Shown here in pieces: positions 40,968 through 50,200 of a stretch of DNA of 53,002 nt. The stretch spans positions 362,698 to 415,699 of the forward strand of contig JAMPAG010000001.1 in the NCBI GenBank assembly GCA_023667365.1, given 5' to 3'. This DNA comes from a bacterium (GTDB taxonomy: Bacteria; Bacillota; Clostridia; Lachnospirales; Lachnospiraceae). The notes beneath the pieces were generated by a model. That model was given only the letters and a program-made list of their open reading frames with translations. It was not told the origin of the DNA and did no database searches. Positions within the stretch are counted from its first letter, which is position 1; each line of letters starts with the position of its first letter. Both the position numbers and the translations under genes were made by a program.

Positions 40968-41060
40968 ATGCTGTGTCATATGCGCATTGATTTAAGCACG
41001 AATCTCTGTACAAGGTCTGATCGTTGGGCAATACTTGTGCAGAGGGAAACGAAGCGGTAA
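40968..41060 (+). CDS. Leader peptide (30 residues) upstream of the MFS exporter
   Basis: ATG 40968 has a strong ribosome site GGATGGAGGG (40951-40960) at 7-nt spacing, and the frame ends at TAA 41058-41060 after 30 codons. The peptide starts MLCHMRIDLSTNLC and ends QRETKR. The coding region itself contains the arms of two mutually exclusive hairpins (next entry). Short strongly translated frames before resistance-type exporters often act through ribosome stalling. This function is inferred. Confidence 0.6.
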   Translation: MLCHMRIDLSTNLCTRSDRWAILVQRETKR

Positions 41061-41071
41061 CGGATTGCCCA
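41004..41071 (+). promoter_or_regulatory. Candidate attenuator: alternative stems in the leader
   Basis: CTCTGTACAAG (41004-41014) pairs with CTTGTGCAGAG (41034-41044), all Watson-Crick but one G-U. TGGGCAAT (41025-41032) pairs perfectly with ATTGCCCA (41064-41071). The second pairing crosses the first: it encloses the 3' arm 41034-41044, so one excludes the other. A ribosome paused in the leader peptide would select between them. No clear U run follows, so translational control of the exporter is more likely than termination. Confidence 0.5.
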
Positions 41072-41135
41072 CATCGGATTTTGTACTTATAGGGAACAGG
41101 AAACATGGAAAGATAACTATAAGGAGAGAAATTCG

Positions 41136-42410
41136 ATGAAACAAAATTATAAAGAATATATCATTTTTTGGCTGAGTCAGACGGTATCGCAGTTAGGAAG
41201 CCAGATCACGGGATTTGCGCTGATCTTATGGGCGTATTCGCAGAGCCATTCCGCCCTGACGGTTTCTTTGATGTCTTTTTTTAATTATGTGCCGTATATT
41301 CTGACGAGCCTTGTGGCGGGAGCGTTTGTTGACAGGCATAGCAAAAAAAAGATCATGCTGGTGTCGGATACGATCGCCGCGGTATGCTCCGTGAGCGTGC
41401 TTGTTTTCAGCATGTCGGGCGGATTGCAGATCGTTCATATTTATGTCGTCAATTTTGTGATCGGATGGATGAACGCGTTCCAGGGACCGGCTTCTGCGGT
41501 GGCGGTCGGGAAAATGGTCCCGGAGGAGAAGCTTGCGCAGGTGAGCGGTATGAATTCGTTTTCCGGCAATCTGATTATGATACTGGCGCCGGTGCTTTCC
41601 GCGTCGCTGTTTGCGTTCGGAGGATTAACGGTCGTATTATTCGTAGATCTTGCGAGCTTTGCTTTTGCGTTCGCCGTGCTGTTGTTGCTGATACAGATTC
41701 CCGAAGACGAGCAGTTAAAAGAGGAAAAGAGCTCCCTTTTTGAGGGATGCGCGGAGGGCTTTCGTTATCTGGCGCGGCAGAAAGCGATTTTCACGATCAT
41801 TCTGACGATGGCGCTGCTCAATTTTTTTTCAAGACTGACCTATGAGAATATTTTATCGCCCATGATCCTGGCAAGAAGCGGGGATGATTCGCTGACGCTC
41901 GGAATCGTGAACGCCGTGATCGGAATCGGCGGTATTGCGGGCGGCATTTTAGTTACGGCGGGAAAGTTTTCAAAGAATAACGCAAAGATGATCTATTTTT
42001 CCGCCATGCTTTCTTTTTTGCTCGGCGACCTGTTGATGGGAATGGGACGCGGCGTTGTTCTGTGGTCTTTTGCGGGATTGATGGCAAGCCTGCCGATCCC
42101 GTTTATCAATGCGGGGCAGAATGTGATCCTGTACCGGCGCGTGCCATCGGAAATGCAGGGACGGATTTTTGCGGTGAGAAATGCCATTCAGTTCTGCACG
42201 ATCCCGGTCGGTATTTTGCTGGGAGGACTTTTGGCGGACTACGTGTTCGAGCCGTTCATGGCGGCGGAAAACGGTCTGGTTTCTGTGCTTCGGCTGCTTG
42301 TCGGCGAGGGCGCGGGAAGCGGCATGGCGGTGATGTTTTTGTGCACGGGCATTCTGGGAAGCTGTTTCAGTTATATCTGTTACAGAAAATATAAAAAGTA
42401 TGAGGAATGA
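41136..42410 (+). CDS. MFS drug exporter, DHA3 (MefA-like) family
   Basis: 424 residues, about twelve spans. The N-terminus (YIIFWLSQTVSQLGSQITGFALILWAYSQSHSALTVSLM) and the loop 2-3 motif GAFVDRHSKKKIML are those of DHA3 exporters, which include macrolide pumps. AAGGAG lies 8 nt before ATG 41136. Transcription from 40881 passes through a leader peptide. A resistance role is plausible but substrate is unknown. Strong terminator follows at 42509. Confidence 0.85.
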   Translation: MKQNYKEYIIFWLSQTVSQLGSQITGFALILWAYSQSHSALTVSLMSFFNYVPYILTSLVAGAFVDRHSKKKIMLVSDTIAAVCSVSVLVFSMSGGLQIVHIYVVNFVIGWMNAFQGPASAVAVGKMVPEEKLAQVSGMNSFSGNLIMILAPVLSASLFAFGGLTVVLFVDLASFAFAFAVLLLLIQIPEDEQLKEEKSSLFEGCAEGFRYLARQKAIFTIILTMALLNFFSRLTYENILSPMILARSGDDSLTLGIVNAVIGIGGIAGGILVTAGKFSKNNAKMIYFSAMLSFLLGDLLMGMGRGVVLWSFAGLMASLPIPFINAGQNVILYRRVPSEMQGRIFAVRNAIQFCTIPVGILLGGLLADYVFEPFMAAENGLVSVLRLLVGEGAGSGMAVMFLCTGILGSCFSYICYRKYKKYEE

Positions 42411-42440
42411 AAAGCGGCGATGTTGTTACGGATCAACAGC

Positions 42441-42525
42441 TAAACACTGTCGTTTGGACGGGGGATGGACAGCGATTATGCACTGCGCGTTCAGATCGCC
42501 GGTTAAACGCTGTCGTTTGGACGGG
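42441..42525 (+). repeat. Two 22-bp direct repeats after the MFS gene
   Basis: TAAACACTGTCGTTTGGACGGG-type units start at 42441 and 42504, differing at one position. The second forms the first arm of the terminator at 42509, so the first copy looks like a half-terminator left by duplication. Confidence 0.7.
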
Positions 42526-42567
42526 ATACGGGAATCGTAATCCCGTCCAAATAACAGCCTTTTTTTA
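42509..42567 (+). terminator. Strong terminator of the MFS exporter gene
   Basis: GCTGT (42509-42513) pairs with ACAGC (42554-42558) and TTTGGACGGGAT (42516-42527) with ATCCCGTCCAAA (42540-42551), followed by CTTTTTTTT. Confidence 0.85.
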
Positions 42568-42646
42568 CTGATTTACGAAGGTACCGTGCTCTGCCTGAGG
42601 CGCTAAAGGGAATTGGATTACAGTGACAGGAAATGCTGTCGGACTT

Positions 42647-43546
42647 TTACCGGATGCCGCTGCTGTCCGTCACCATTTTCCCATAAATCTCCCGGACCCT
42701 TGCCTCATCGCTTCCGTGCAGATATTGGTGCCAGCAGGTGAAGGATGTTATCACGTTGGCGGCCCGCATATGTCCGCGGATTTCTTCCCATGATACCCGT
42801 TTTCCGGAAAGCCGCCTGATCTCCCGGCTATAAGCTTCTACAGCCGGCTGCTCTTTTATTCGTATGCCGTCTCCCCGCAGTCTTCCGAAGAAAAAGCTCA
42901 GATCGCCTGACGCTGCGCCGGCTCCCACGCCCTGCCAGTCACAGAGGAGGATGTTTCCCTGATCGTCCGTCAGCAGATTATCCCAATGGAAATCACCGTG
43001 GATCAGCACCGTCTCCTCGGAACCGTGCCAGCGGATGATCCTGTTGATCTCTGTTGCAATACGTTCCAGCGGCGCTTCTTCAAAACTGTTGGGATGTTCC
43101 CGCAGCACGGCACGCCAGCCTTCCGTACAGACGCGAATTTCTTCCTGCGCAAGCGGACATGCCGTGTTCTGCTTCCTTTTGAGAAGAGGCGGAATCTCCG
43201 CGGCATGGACGGAGGCAAGACTTTGCATAATTTTTTCCGGAAGATCTGTATGAATTTCCTGCCTTGAAAGCGCATGATATTGTTTCATCAAAATCGAAAT
43301 TTCATCCCTCGTATTCCGCAGATCAAGCACCTTCGGCAGACAGTCCAGACCTGCTCCGCCGGATGCATACCAGGAGGCTTCTTTTTGGTAAGCCTCATAG
43401 AGTTCTTCATTTCCAAGCTCCGCCCGGTATATTTGTTTTAAGACATATTCCCCGCCAATATCGTACACCCGTGCCCCGCTTTTTCCGCCTGTAAGCAGTT
43501 TTTTGCCATTTTTATGCAGATAAATTTCTGCGCTGTTTATATCCAT
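42647..43546 (-). CDS. Aminoglycoside phosphotransferase (APH)-family kinase
   Basis: 299 residues. Kinase-like fold: nucleotide-binding lysine region YVLKQIYRAE, catalytic loop VLIHGDFHWDNLL (Asp in HGDFHWDN) and metal-binding Asp in LCDWQGV. The APH/ChoK family includes resistance enzymes but also kinases for sugars, choline and homoserine; no substrate can be named. Its start at 43546 follows GGAGGTAAA. Confidence 0.8.
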   Translation of the reverse strand: MDINSAEIYLHKNGKKLLTGGKSGARVYDIGGEYVLKQIYRAELGNEELYEAYQKEASWYASGGAGLDCLPKVLDLRNTRDEISILMKQYHALSRQEIHTDLPEKIMQSLASVHAAEIPPLLKRKQNTACPLAQEEIRVCTEGWRAVLREHPNSFEEAPLERIATEINRIIRWHGSEETVLIHGDFHWDNLLTDDQGNILLCDWQGVGAGAASGDLSFFFGRLRGDGIRIKEQPAVEAYSREIRRLSGKRVSWEEIRGHMRAANVITSFTCWHQYLHGSDEARVREIYGKMVTDSSGIR

Positions 43547-43684
43547 ATTTTACCTCCGATACTGATATGCGATATTTTCATATGTTAGGTACCGCTGCGA
43601 TTGAATTGCAACGAGAGCGTGCCTGCGTCGGATGTATATTTTGTACAATCAGACAGCCTATATCATGCGTTTCGCAACCGTCTT

Positions 43685-44485
43685 TTACAACAGTCCAAAC
43701 AATTCCCGCATCCATTCCACCGACAAGCGGATATAATTATAGTCTCTTGCCCTTGCGGGTTTTGCCCAGATGGTATTGTCACACCATGGCGCCCCATGTC
43801 CGCCTTTCGGAAATATATGGCACTCAAACGGCACGTCGTATTCGCAAAGCTTTTCTGCGTAGTAAAGCACATTTTCCGGATTCGTCAGCGTGTCTTCAAA
43901 CGTTCCGTACAAAAAGGTAGGAGGGGTATTTCTGCTTACCTGCTCATCAGGAGCCGCAAACTCCAGTTTCTCTTTTAGATTCCCGTCATTTTTTCCTGCA
44001 TGACCTTCCAGAAAGTCGCGGCAATGGTTCAAACGGGCAGTCAGTATGGCATAACACAGGATTGCCGCATTCGGCTTGTACAGCGCCGCATCCTCTTTCG
44101 CCAAATGCCATAGAGTGCTTACGCTGGCACATAAATGTCCTCCCGCGGAAAATCCGATGATTGCAATCTGTTCCTCATGAATCCCCCATTTGTCCCCGTT
44201 TTCTCTCAAGATGCGGATGGCCGACATTAAATCCCTCTGAGGCTCCGGAAAATGGTGGGGTTTTACACTATAATTCAGTACCGCCGCATGAAAGCCGGCA
44301 GCATTATACTGCATAGCCGTTTTTTCGCCATCGCAATCCATACATACTGTTGCATAGCCTCCGCCCGGAACAATCAATACCATCGGTCTCTTCTTCTCCG
44401 GCTCTTCCAACAGATACATCTGCATGGTGGGCATAAAATCATATTCTGTCGGTTCCCTTCGTACATCCACTTGAAAATATCTCAT
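43685..44485 (-). CDS. Alpha/beta hydrolase (esterase, BD-FAE-like)
   Basis: 266 residues. Oxyanion loop VPGGGYATV, nucleophile elbow GFSAGGHLCAS, acid in FLYGTFEDTLT and His in FPKGGHGAPW. These belong to the small carbohydrate-esterase or acetylxylan-esterase-like group (no signal peptide, cytoplasmic). ATG 44485 with AAAGGTGG is preferred to 44584. Lies between the MerR gene and the APH kinase, same strand. Confidence 0.82.
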   Translation of the reverse strand: MRYFQVDVRREPTEYDFMPTMQMYLLEEPEKKRPMVLIVPGGGYATVCMDCDGEKTAMQYNAAGFHAAVLNYSVKPHHFPEPQRDLMSAIRILRENGDKWGIHEEQIAIIGFSAGGHLCASVSTLWHLAKEDAALYKPNAAILCYAILTARLNHCRDFLEGHAGKNDGNLKEKLEFAAPDEQVSRNTPPTFLYGTFEDTLTNPENVLYYAEKLCEYDVPFECHIFPKGGHGAPWCDNTIWAKPARARDYNYIRLSVEWMRELFGLL

Positions 44486-44593
44486 AAAAATACCACCTTT
44501 CTGAACGTTATTACCGCCGCTCACATTCCGTAAAATCCCCGTCTGTGCAGACAGTATAACCTTTTTCTGAAAAGTGGTGTACAAATAGAAGGT

Positions 44594-45376
44594 TCAGCCC
44601 TCGTTCATTTCGTCTGCCATGGCGCAAAGCTGCCTGGCCTTTTCCTGCGTTTTCAGCAGTGTTTCCATATATCGGTCCGCCCGGTAAATCAGGTTTTCGT
44701 TTTTTCCCGGTTCCATAAGCTGTAGGATGGCAGGTTCGCTGCCGCCTCCATCATATGCCCGAAAGAAATTCCGCACCGCCATCATGCTGTAGCCATTGTC
44801 CAACAGCAGCCTTATTACATACATGCGATTCAGCTCCTGCTGTGAATAGAGCCGCTTCTCATATCGCGCTCGCTGCCTGAACAGACCGTTGCGCTCCCAA
44901 TTTCGGATTGTTTCGGATGTCACGCCCGAAAGCCCAGCCGCCTGCTTTTTCGTATAGGCGAAACGTTCCTTTCCTGTTTCCTGTAGTTTGTCCATCACAA
45001 AATCAACCGCTGTTTTTGTTCTCCGAATATCCTCCTCCACGGCATGCAAATAGTTGTCCGCTGCCTGACGGTAAGCTTCCGGATTCCAATCTTTTGATGC
45101 CTGCAAAACGTCCCTGCTTATTTTTCTCAGCCGCCTGTTTACAAAGCCGCCAAATACAAGTCTGCACACGCGAATCTGATAAATATGCCTTCTGCAAAAG
45201 ATTCGATAGCCGTTCGGCAGACGTTTTGCAGGCTCTAAAAAGCCGCATTTTTCATAAAAACGGATCGTCCCCGCTTTCACGCCGGTAAGCTTTGACAGAC
45301 TGCCGATTCTGAATGTTTCCCCTTCGGAAAGCAGTCTGGTTTTTTCCTGCGTCGGCGTGGATTCTGTTTTTTCCAT
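44594..45376 (-). CDS. Tandem MerR-domain transcriptional regulator
   Basis: 260 residues. The first MerR-type HTH (FRIGSLSKLTGVKAGTIRFYEKCGFLEPAKRLPNGYRIF) is at about 22-62 and a second (FAYTKKQAAGLSGVTSETIRNWERNGLFRQR) at about 137-167, joined by a long helix, with a helical C-terminus. Proteins with two MerR HTH units are uncommon. GGGGG lies 8 nt before ATG 45376. It is divergent from the ABC exporter gene; the intervening dyad CTATA..TATAG (45405-45428) overlaps its promoter. Confidence 0.8.
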   Translation of the reverse strand: MEKTESTPTQEKTRLLSEGETFRIGSLSKLTGVKAGTIRFYEKCGFLEPAKRLPNGYRIFCRRHIYQIRVCRLVFGGFVNRRLRKISRDVLQASKDWNPEAYRQAADNYLHAVEEDIRRTKTAVDFVMDKLQETGKERFAYTKKQAAGLSGVTSETIRNWERNGLFRQRARYEKRLYSQQELNRMYVIRLLLDNGYSMMAVRNFFRAYDGGGSEPAILQLMEPGKNENLIYRADRYMETLLKTQEKARQLCAMADEMNEG

Positions 45377-45403
45377 TTTCACTACCCCCTGCGATTAAAA
45401 TAT

Positions 45404-45504
45404 ACTATAAAACCGTTGTCTTGTATAGCGTTTCAAATTCAAAACAACGCAGGCGCGAAGCATTTCAATCGGTTCTTTTCGCCCGATTTATTTTGTGTTA
45501 TACT
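45404..45504. promoter_or_regulatory. Divergent promoter region between merR-like and ABC exporter genes
   Basis: For the minus strand, TATAGT (45409-45404) and TTGAAA (45436-45431) are 21 bp apart, a long spacer as in MerR-type promoters, and CTATA (45405-45409)/TATAG (45424-45428) form a dyad in it. For the plus strand, TATACT is at 45499-45504 with only a weak -35. Control by the MerR protein is inferred. Confidence 0.45.
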
Positions 45505-45549
45505 TTGTCTGATAATTGGCGGAAGGAGTATCTGATCGGATAAAAAGAC

Positions 45550-47208
45550 ATGAGCATGAAAAAGTACATTGTAAAACTTTTCCCACAAATTGCAAAGCGG
45601 ATGATTTTTTACGGAATCTATATTGTGGCGATCGCGGCGCTCCCCTACATCATCAAGGAAATGATAGACTGCGATTATTCGGACGGGCGCGCGTTTTCTC
45701 ATGCGGTTTGGTTTATCGCGCTGTTTATCGGCTGTATCGTGATCGGGATGGCGGCGCAGTACATAACCCAGCATACGGCGTGGAAGATCGACTGCTCCTT
45801 TAAGACCATGGTAAAAAAAGACCTGTTTTCGGCGATCATTCGCAGACCGCCGCAGGAGTTTGGCAAAAAAAGCATGGGCGAATACACTTCCATGCTGGAT
45901 AACGACGTGGAGGCGTGGAACGAATATCTCAATGATTGTCTGGATATTTTTGAGTCGGTGATCGGGCTGGTCGTGTATGCCGCCTTTATTTTTTCGCTGG
46001 ATGTGCGGATCGCGGCGGTGATCTACTTTTTTTCCGCTGTCACATTGTTCCTGCCGGAGCTTACAGGGAAAAAACTGGCGGAGAAAAAGGACGATCTGCT
46101 GCACAGAAACGGCAGATATATCAATAAGGTCAACGACCTGCTGCAGGGTTACGGCAACTTGAACAGCGACACGCGAAAGCAGGTGGCGGCGCGGCATGAA
46201 AAGGAATCCGGGATGCTGGAAAATGCCCGCCTTTCGTTCGGTACGTTCAAAACATTCACCAATGTATTGAACGGAAGCGTCATGTATATTATTGATATTT
46301 CCGCATTTGTGGTCCTTGTGATCTTATTGGCGCTTTCGAAGATTACGGTCGGGGTGGCGACGGCAACGATCACTTATATCCGGGAATTTTCCCATCCGCT
46401 CCGGATGGTGGTGGACAGCATCAATGCCATGAAATCCGTGAGCGGCGTAAAAGAGAAGCTGCTTGCGGAAATTGCGCGTACATATCCGGAGGGAGAGGCA
46501 ATTGCTTCTTTTCATGAAATCCGCTATGAGGATGTGGGCGTCCGGTATCCTCATTTTTGTGTGGAGCATTTCTCTTATTGTTTTTTACGGGGAAAAAAGT
46601 ACGCCATCGTCGGCGAGAGCGGTTCCGGAAAAAGTACGATCCTAAAATCGTTGATGGGATATGCAGTGCTTGAAACCGGTTCCATACAGGTGGACGGACG
46701 GGATTTGTCGGAGGCGGACGTCACTTCTTTTGCAGGTTATATCGGGCAGGATGCGCACATCTATGAGGAGAATTTTGCCGATAATGTCACGATGTTTGGG
46801 AGCTATGATGGAGCGGAGCTTAAGAAAATGCTGCGTGTGTCCGGTGGTTCGGCGCGGTTCCCGGAATATGAAGAGCCGACGGACGACACACGATTTCAGG
46901 AGGATGGCTCGATAGAGAAAATGAGCGCTAAGCTGACGGAAAAAGAGGATTGCTCGAAGTTAAGCGGCGGAGAAAAGCAGATCCTGGCGTTGATCCGGGC
47001 GCTGATGTCGGGGAGAGAACTGCTGGTGCTGGACGAGCCGTTCAGCGCCGTGGATTCGCAGACGGAGCGGCAGATCGCGGAATGGCTGCTTTCCACGGAC
47101 AGGACGGTCCTGATGGTAACACACAATGTCCAACCGGAGTTTTTGGAACAATTCGATGCGGTTGTGCGCATGCGCAACGGGAGGATCGTGGAAGACGGCG
47201 ATCAGTAG
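45550..47208 (+). CDS. ABC exporter, fused membrane and ATPase domains
   Basis: 552 residues. Six spans in the first half (IVKLFPQIAKRMIFYGIYIVAIAALPY and onward), then Walker A VGESGSGKSTILKS (about 354-367), Q-loop GYIGQDAHIYEENFADNV, signature KLSGGEKQILALIRAL, Walker B LLVLDEPFSAVD, H-loop VTHN. A half-transporter that dimerises. In-frame TAA stands 9 nt before ATG 45550, so the start is 45550 or 45556; the nearest good ribosome site GGAAGGAG is about 24 bp away, an unusual distance. Divergent MerR gene may control it. Terminator at 47215. Confidence 0.9.
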   Translation: MSMKKYIVKLFPQIAKRMIFYGIYIVAIAALPYIIKEMIDCDYSDGRAFSHAVWFIALFIGCIVIGMAAQYITQHTAWKIDCSFKTMVKKDLFSAIIRRPPQEFGKKSMGEYTSMLDNDVEAWNEYLNDCLDIFESVIGLVVYAAFIFSLDVRIAAVIYFFSAVTLFLPELTGKKLAEKKDDLLHRNGRYINKVNDLLQGYGNLNSDTRKQVAARHEKESGMLENARLSFGTFKTFTNVLNGSVMYIIDISAFVVLVILLALSKITVGVATATITYIREFSHPLRMVVDSINAMKSVSGVKEKLLAEIARTYPEGEAIASFHEIRYEDVGVRYPHFCVEHFSYCFLRGKKYAIVGESGSGKSTILKSLMGYAVLETGSIQVDGRDLSEADVTSFAGYIGQDAHIYEENFADNVTMFGSYDGAELKKMLRVSGGSARFPEYEEPTDDTRFQEDGSIEKMSAKLTEKEDCSKLSGGEKQILALIRALMSGRELLVLDEPFSAVDSQTERQIAEWLLSTDRTVLMVTHNVQPEFLEQFDAVVRMRNGRIVEDGDQ

Positions 47209-47214
47209 CGGCAA

Positions 47215-47254
47215 CAGGGAAAACGAACATGGTCTTTTCGTTTTCCCTGTTTTT
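47215..47254 (+). terminator. Terminator of the ABC exporter gene
   Basis: CAGGGAAAACGAA (47215-47227) pairs perfectly with TTCGTTTTCCCTG (47237-47249) and is followed by TTTTT. Confidence 0.85.
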
Positions 47255-47278
47255 CATCTGATAAGAAATTGATTCCTT

Positions 47279-50200
47279 TCAACCGTTCAGCACGCGCCGG
47301 ATCTCCTGAAAGAGCTTGTCCGTATCAATCGGCTTGGCAACATGCCCGTTCATGCCCGCCGCAAGGCAGGAGGAAATATCCTCGGCGAACGCATCCGCAG
47401 TCATTGCGATGATGGGAATATTCTTGACATAATCCCGCGAAGATTTGCGGATTTCCTTTGTTGCTTCCCTGCCGTTTAGGATGGGCATTTGGATGTCCAT
47501 CAGGATCAGGTCATATTTTCCGTCCGCTGCGTCTTGCATCATTTCCACAGCCATCTTTCCGTTTTCGGCATGTTCGGTGACGATTCCGTACATGCCAAGC
47601 ACTTCGCTTGCGACCTCCCAATTGATGTCGTTATCCTCGGCTATGAGCACATGTAATCCGTTGAGATCGTCATTTCCGGTTTCCGCAGTAACATTGCTTC
47701 CTTTTTCTGCTTTGAGCACATGCGCGATCTTTTCGGACAAATAGGACTTAAACAACGGCTTACAGATAAAACCGTTTGCACCGCTGTCGTTCGCCTCGTC
47801 CTCTATATCCGACCAATCGTAGGCGGTTACAAGGATGATCGACATAGTTTCGCCCACAATATCGCGTATGGCGCGTACGGTCTGCGCACCGCTCATTTCC
47901 GGCATTTTCCAATCGACCACGGCAACGGCGTAATCGTTGTCTGCCTCGTGTCGTTTTTTGACGAGTTCAAGCGCTTTTTCCCCGCTGTGCGCCGTTTCCG
48001 CCCGCGCGCCCATTTCTTCCACGGCGTCCTTTGTAATGGTAAGGAAAATTTCATCATCGTCCACAAACAGAATGTCGATCGGCGGAAGCGTGTAAACGCG
48101 GCTGTCATCCTCGCCGATGGGCAGTTCGAGTTTTACCGTAAACGTCGTTCCTTTATCCGGCTCGCTTTCGCAATCGATCGTGCCGTTCATCAGCATCACC
48201 ATCTGCTTTACGATCGCAAGTCCAAGCCCTGTGCCCTGTACTTTGTTGGTACGGCTGTCGTCGGCGCGTGTAAACGCATCAAACATATGCTCCATATATT
48301 CCGGACTCATGCCGATGCCGTTATCTCTGACCGTATAGGTAAGCTGCACCGTTTGACCGTCGATGCGTTCCTCGTACAAATCAAGGATAACCTTGCCGCC
48401 TTCCGGCGTATATTTGACCGCATTGCTTAAAATATTGATAAACACCTGACTGACGCGCAGTTCGTCGCCGTACAGGGTTTCGCAGTCGATGCCGTGAATA
48501 TGCACATCAAATTCCTGCGCCTTGGATTTTATCATGGGGCGCACGATATTGACAAGATTTTCCACTAATCTGCGCAGTGAAAAATTGATCGGGGTGAGCG
48601 TCAGTTTGCCGCTCTCTATTTTGGAAATGTCAAGAACATCGTTGATGAGCGTTAAAAGATGCTGGCTTGACAGCGTTATTTTATCAAGGCAGTCGTTTAA
48701 TTTTTCTTCGTCGTCCGTATGCTTTTTAGCAATATTCGTCATTCCGACAATGGCATTCATCGGCGTACGGATGTCGTGGCTCATGCTCGACAAAAAGTTT
48801 GTCTTTGCTTTATTTGCCGCATCCGCCAGTTCGAGCGCGTTTTGAAGCGAAAGCTGCATTTCCGCCTGCTTCCTGTTGTATGCGTGAGATTTTTTTATGT
48901 AAAAAATAAATGTCAGCGCAAGTACGGCAAAAAATATGACAAGCACAATCACAAAGAGATAGGCATACCGCTTAAAAAAATCCATAAAGGTAGGCTGCGA
49001 TCCCGCAATATTTGCATATTGCATTAAGGTTCCCGTTATTTCCTCATTGTTGATCTGGTTAACCATTTTATCGAGAATGACGGACAGAATACCGTTATCC
49101 TGATGGACTAACAGGCACAGTTCTTCGGTTTGATTGAGATAACTGATATTAAATTTATTGACGTCATCATAACCGCTGAGTATCCGCTGTAAAATGCTTG
49201 AGTATCCTATGATACATTTTGCTTTACCGGAACGCACGGCGTCTATCGCCTCATCGAAATTCTCATATTCCGTGATGAGCGCGTCGGGATAGTTATCCGG
49301 CACATATTCCAGTAATCCGAGGGACGTTTTGGAGACGGCGATACTTGAGGTAATATCGTCGGTATATTCGCCGCGGTAAATGATCATCATCCGGTCTGTA
49401 ACAACCGGTTCCGTCTGCCGCAGTCCTTTGCTTTCGGCGAGCCAGAGGTCGGAATACATCGGGAATCCGATGTCCACAGTATGATTTTGCAGAGCGGTTT
49501 CCAAATCCGCAACATATTCAAAGCATACCGGAACGACTTCGATATTTGTAAACTCCTCAAGCGCGCTGATGAGTTTTCCTACAAGTCCAATGGGATTGCC
49601 GTCTTCATCCTGATCGGAAAAAGGAAGATGGTGGCGCGTATACCCGAAGGTCAGGGTATTTTTACCGATCAGCCATTGCTCCTCGCGCTCGGTCAGAGAC
49701 TGGAGCGTGGACTGACTGTAATATTTCTGGCGCAGTTCGAGCGTAAATGTCGGGAAAAACGTATCAACCTGCGTCATGGCATAATTCAATTCATTAAGCA
49801 GAGCGGTATCGGATTTCCTGACGGCAAAGTAGCGATTATCTTCCAGCCCCATATCCATCGTTGAAAAATTGACCCGATCGGCAAGGGCGGCCGTTGTTTT
49901 ATACGCGCCCGCCATCATGTCAATATCGCCGGCGATCAGCATTTGGCGGATTTCGTCTTTGCTGCCATACACATATTCATATCTCCATCCTGCAAACGGC
50001 GCCAGCATCTGATAATAATCATATGCGTATCCGGATTTCCGCGCATCATCGGAGAAACCGCTCTGAAACGCCGGTTCGTTGTCATCATAATAGCCGATGC
50101 GCACCGTCACTGTTGCGGTATCAAGGATGGAATCAAAGTCTTTATAAGAGTCCGCATTATCAAGGGTGACGAGAGTGACACCTGTGTCATATATGGTTTG

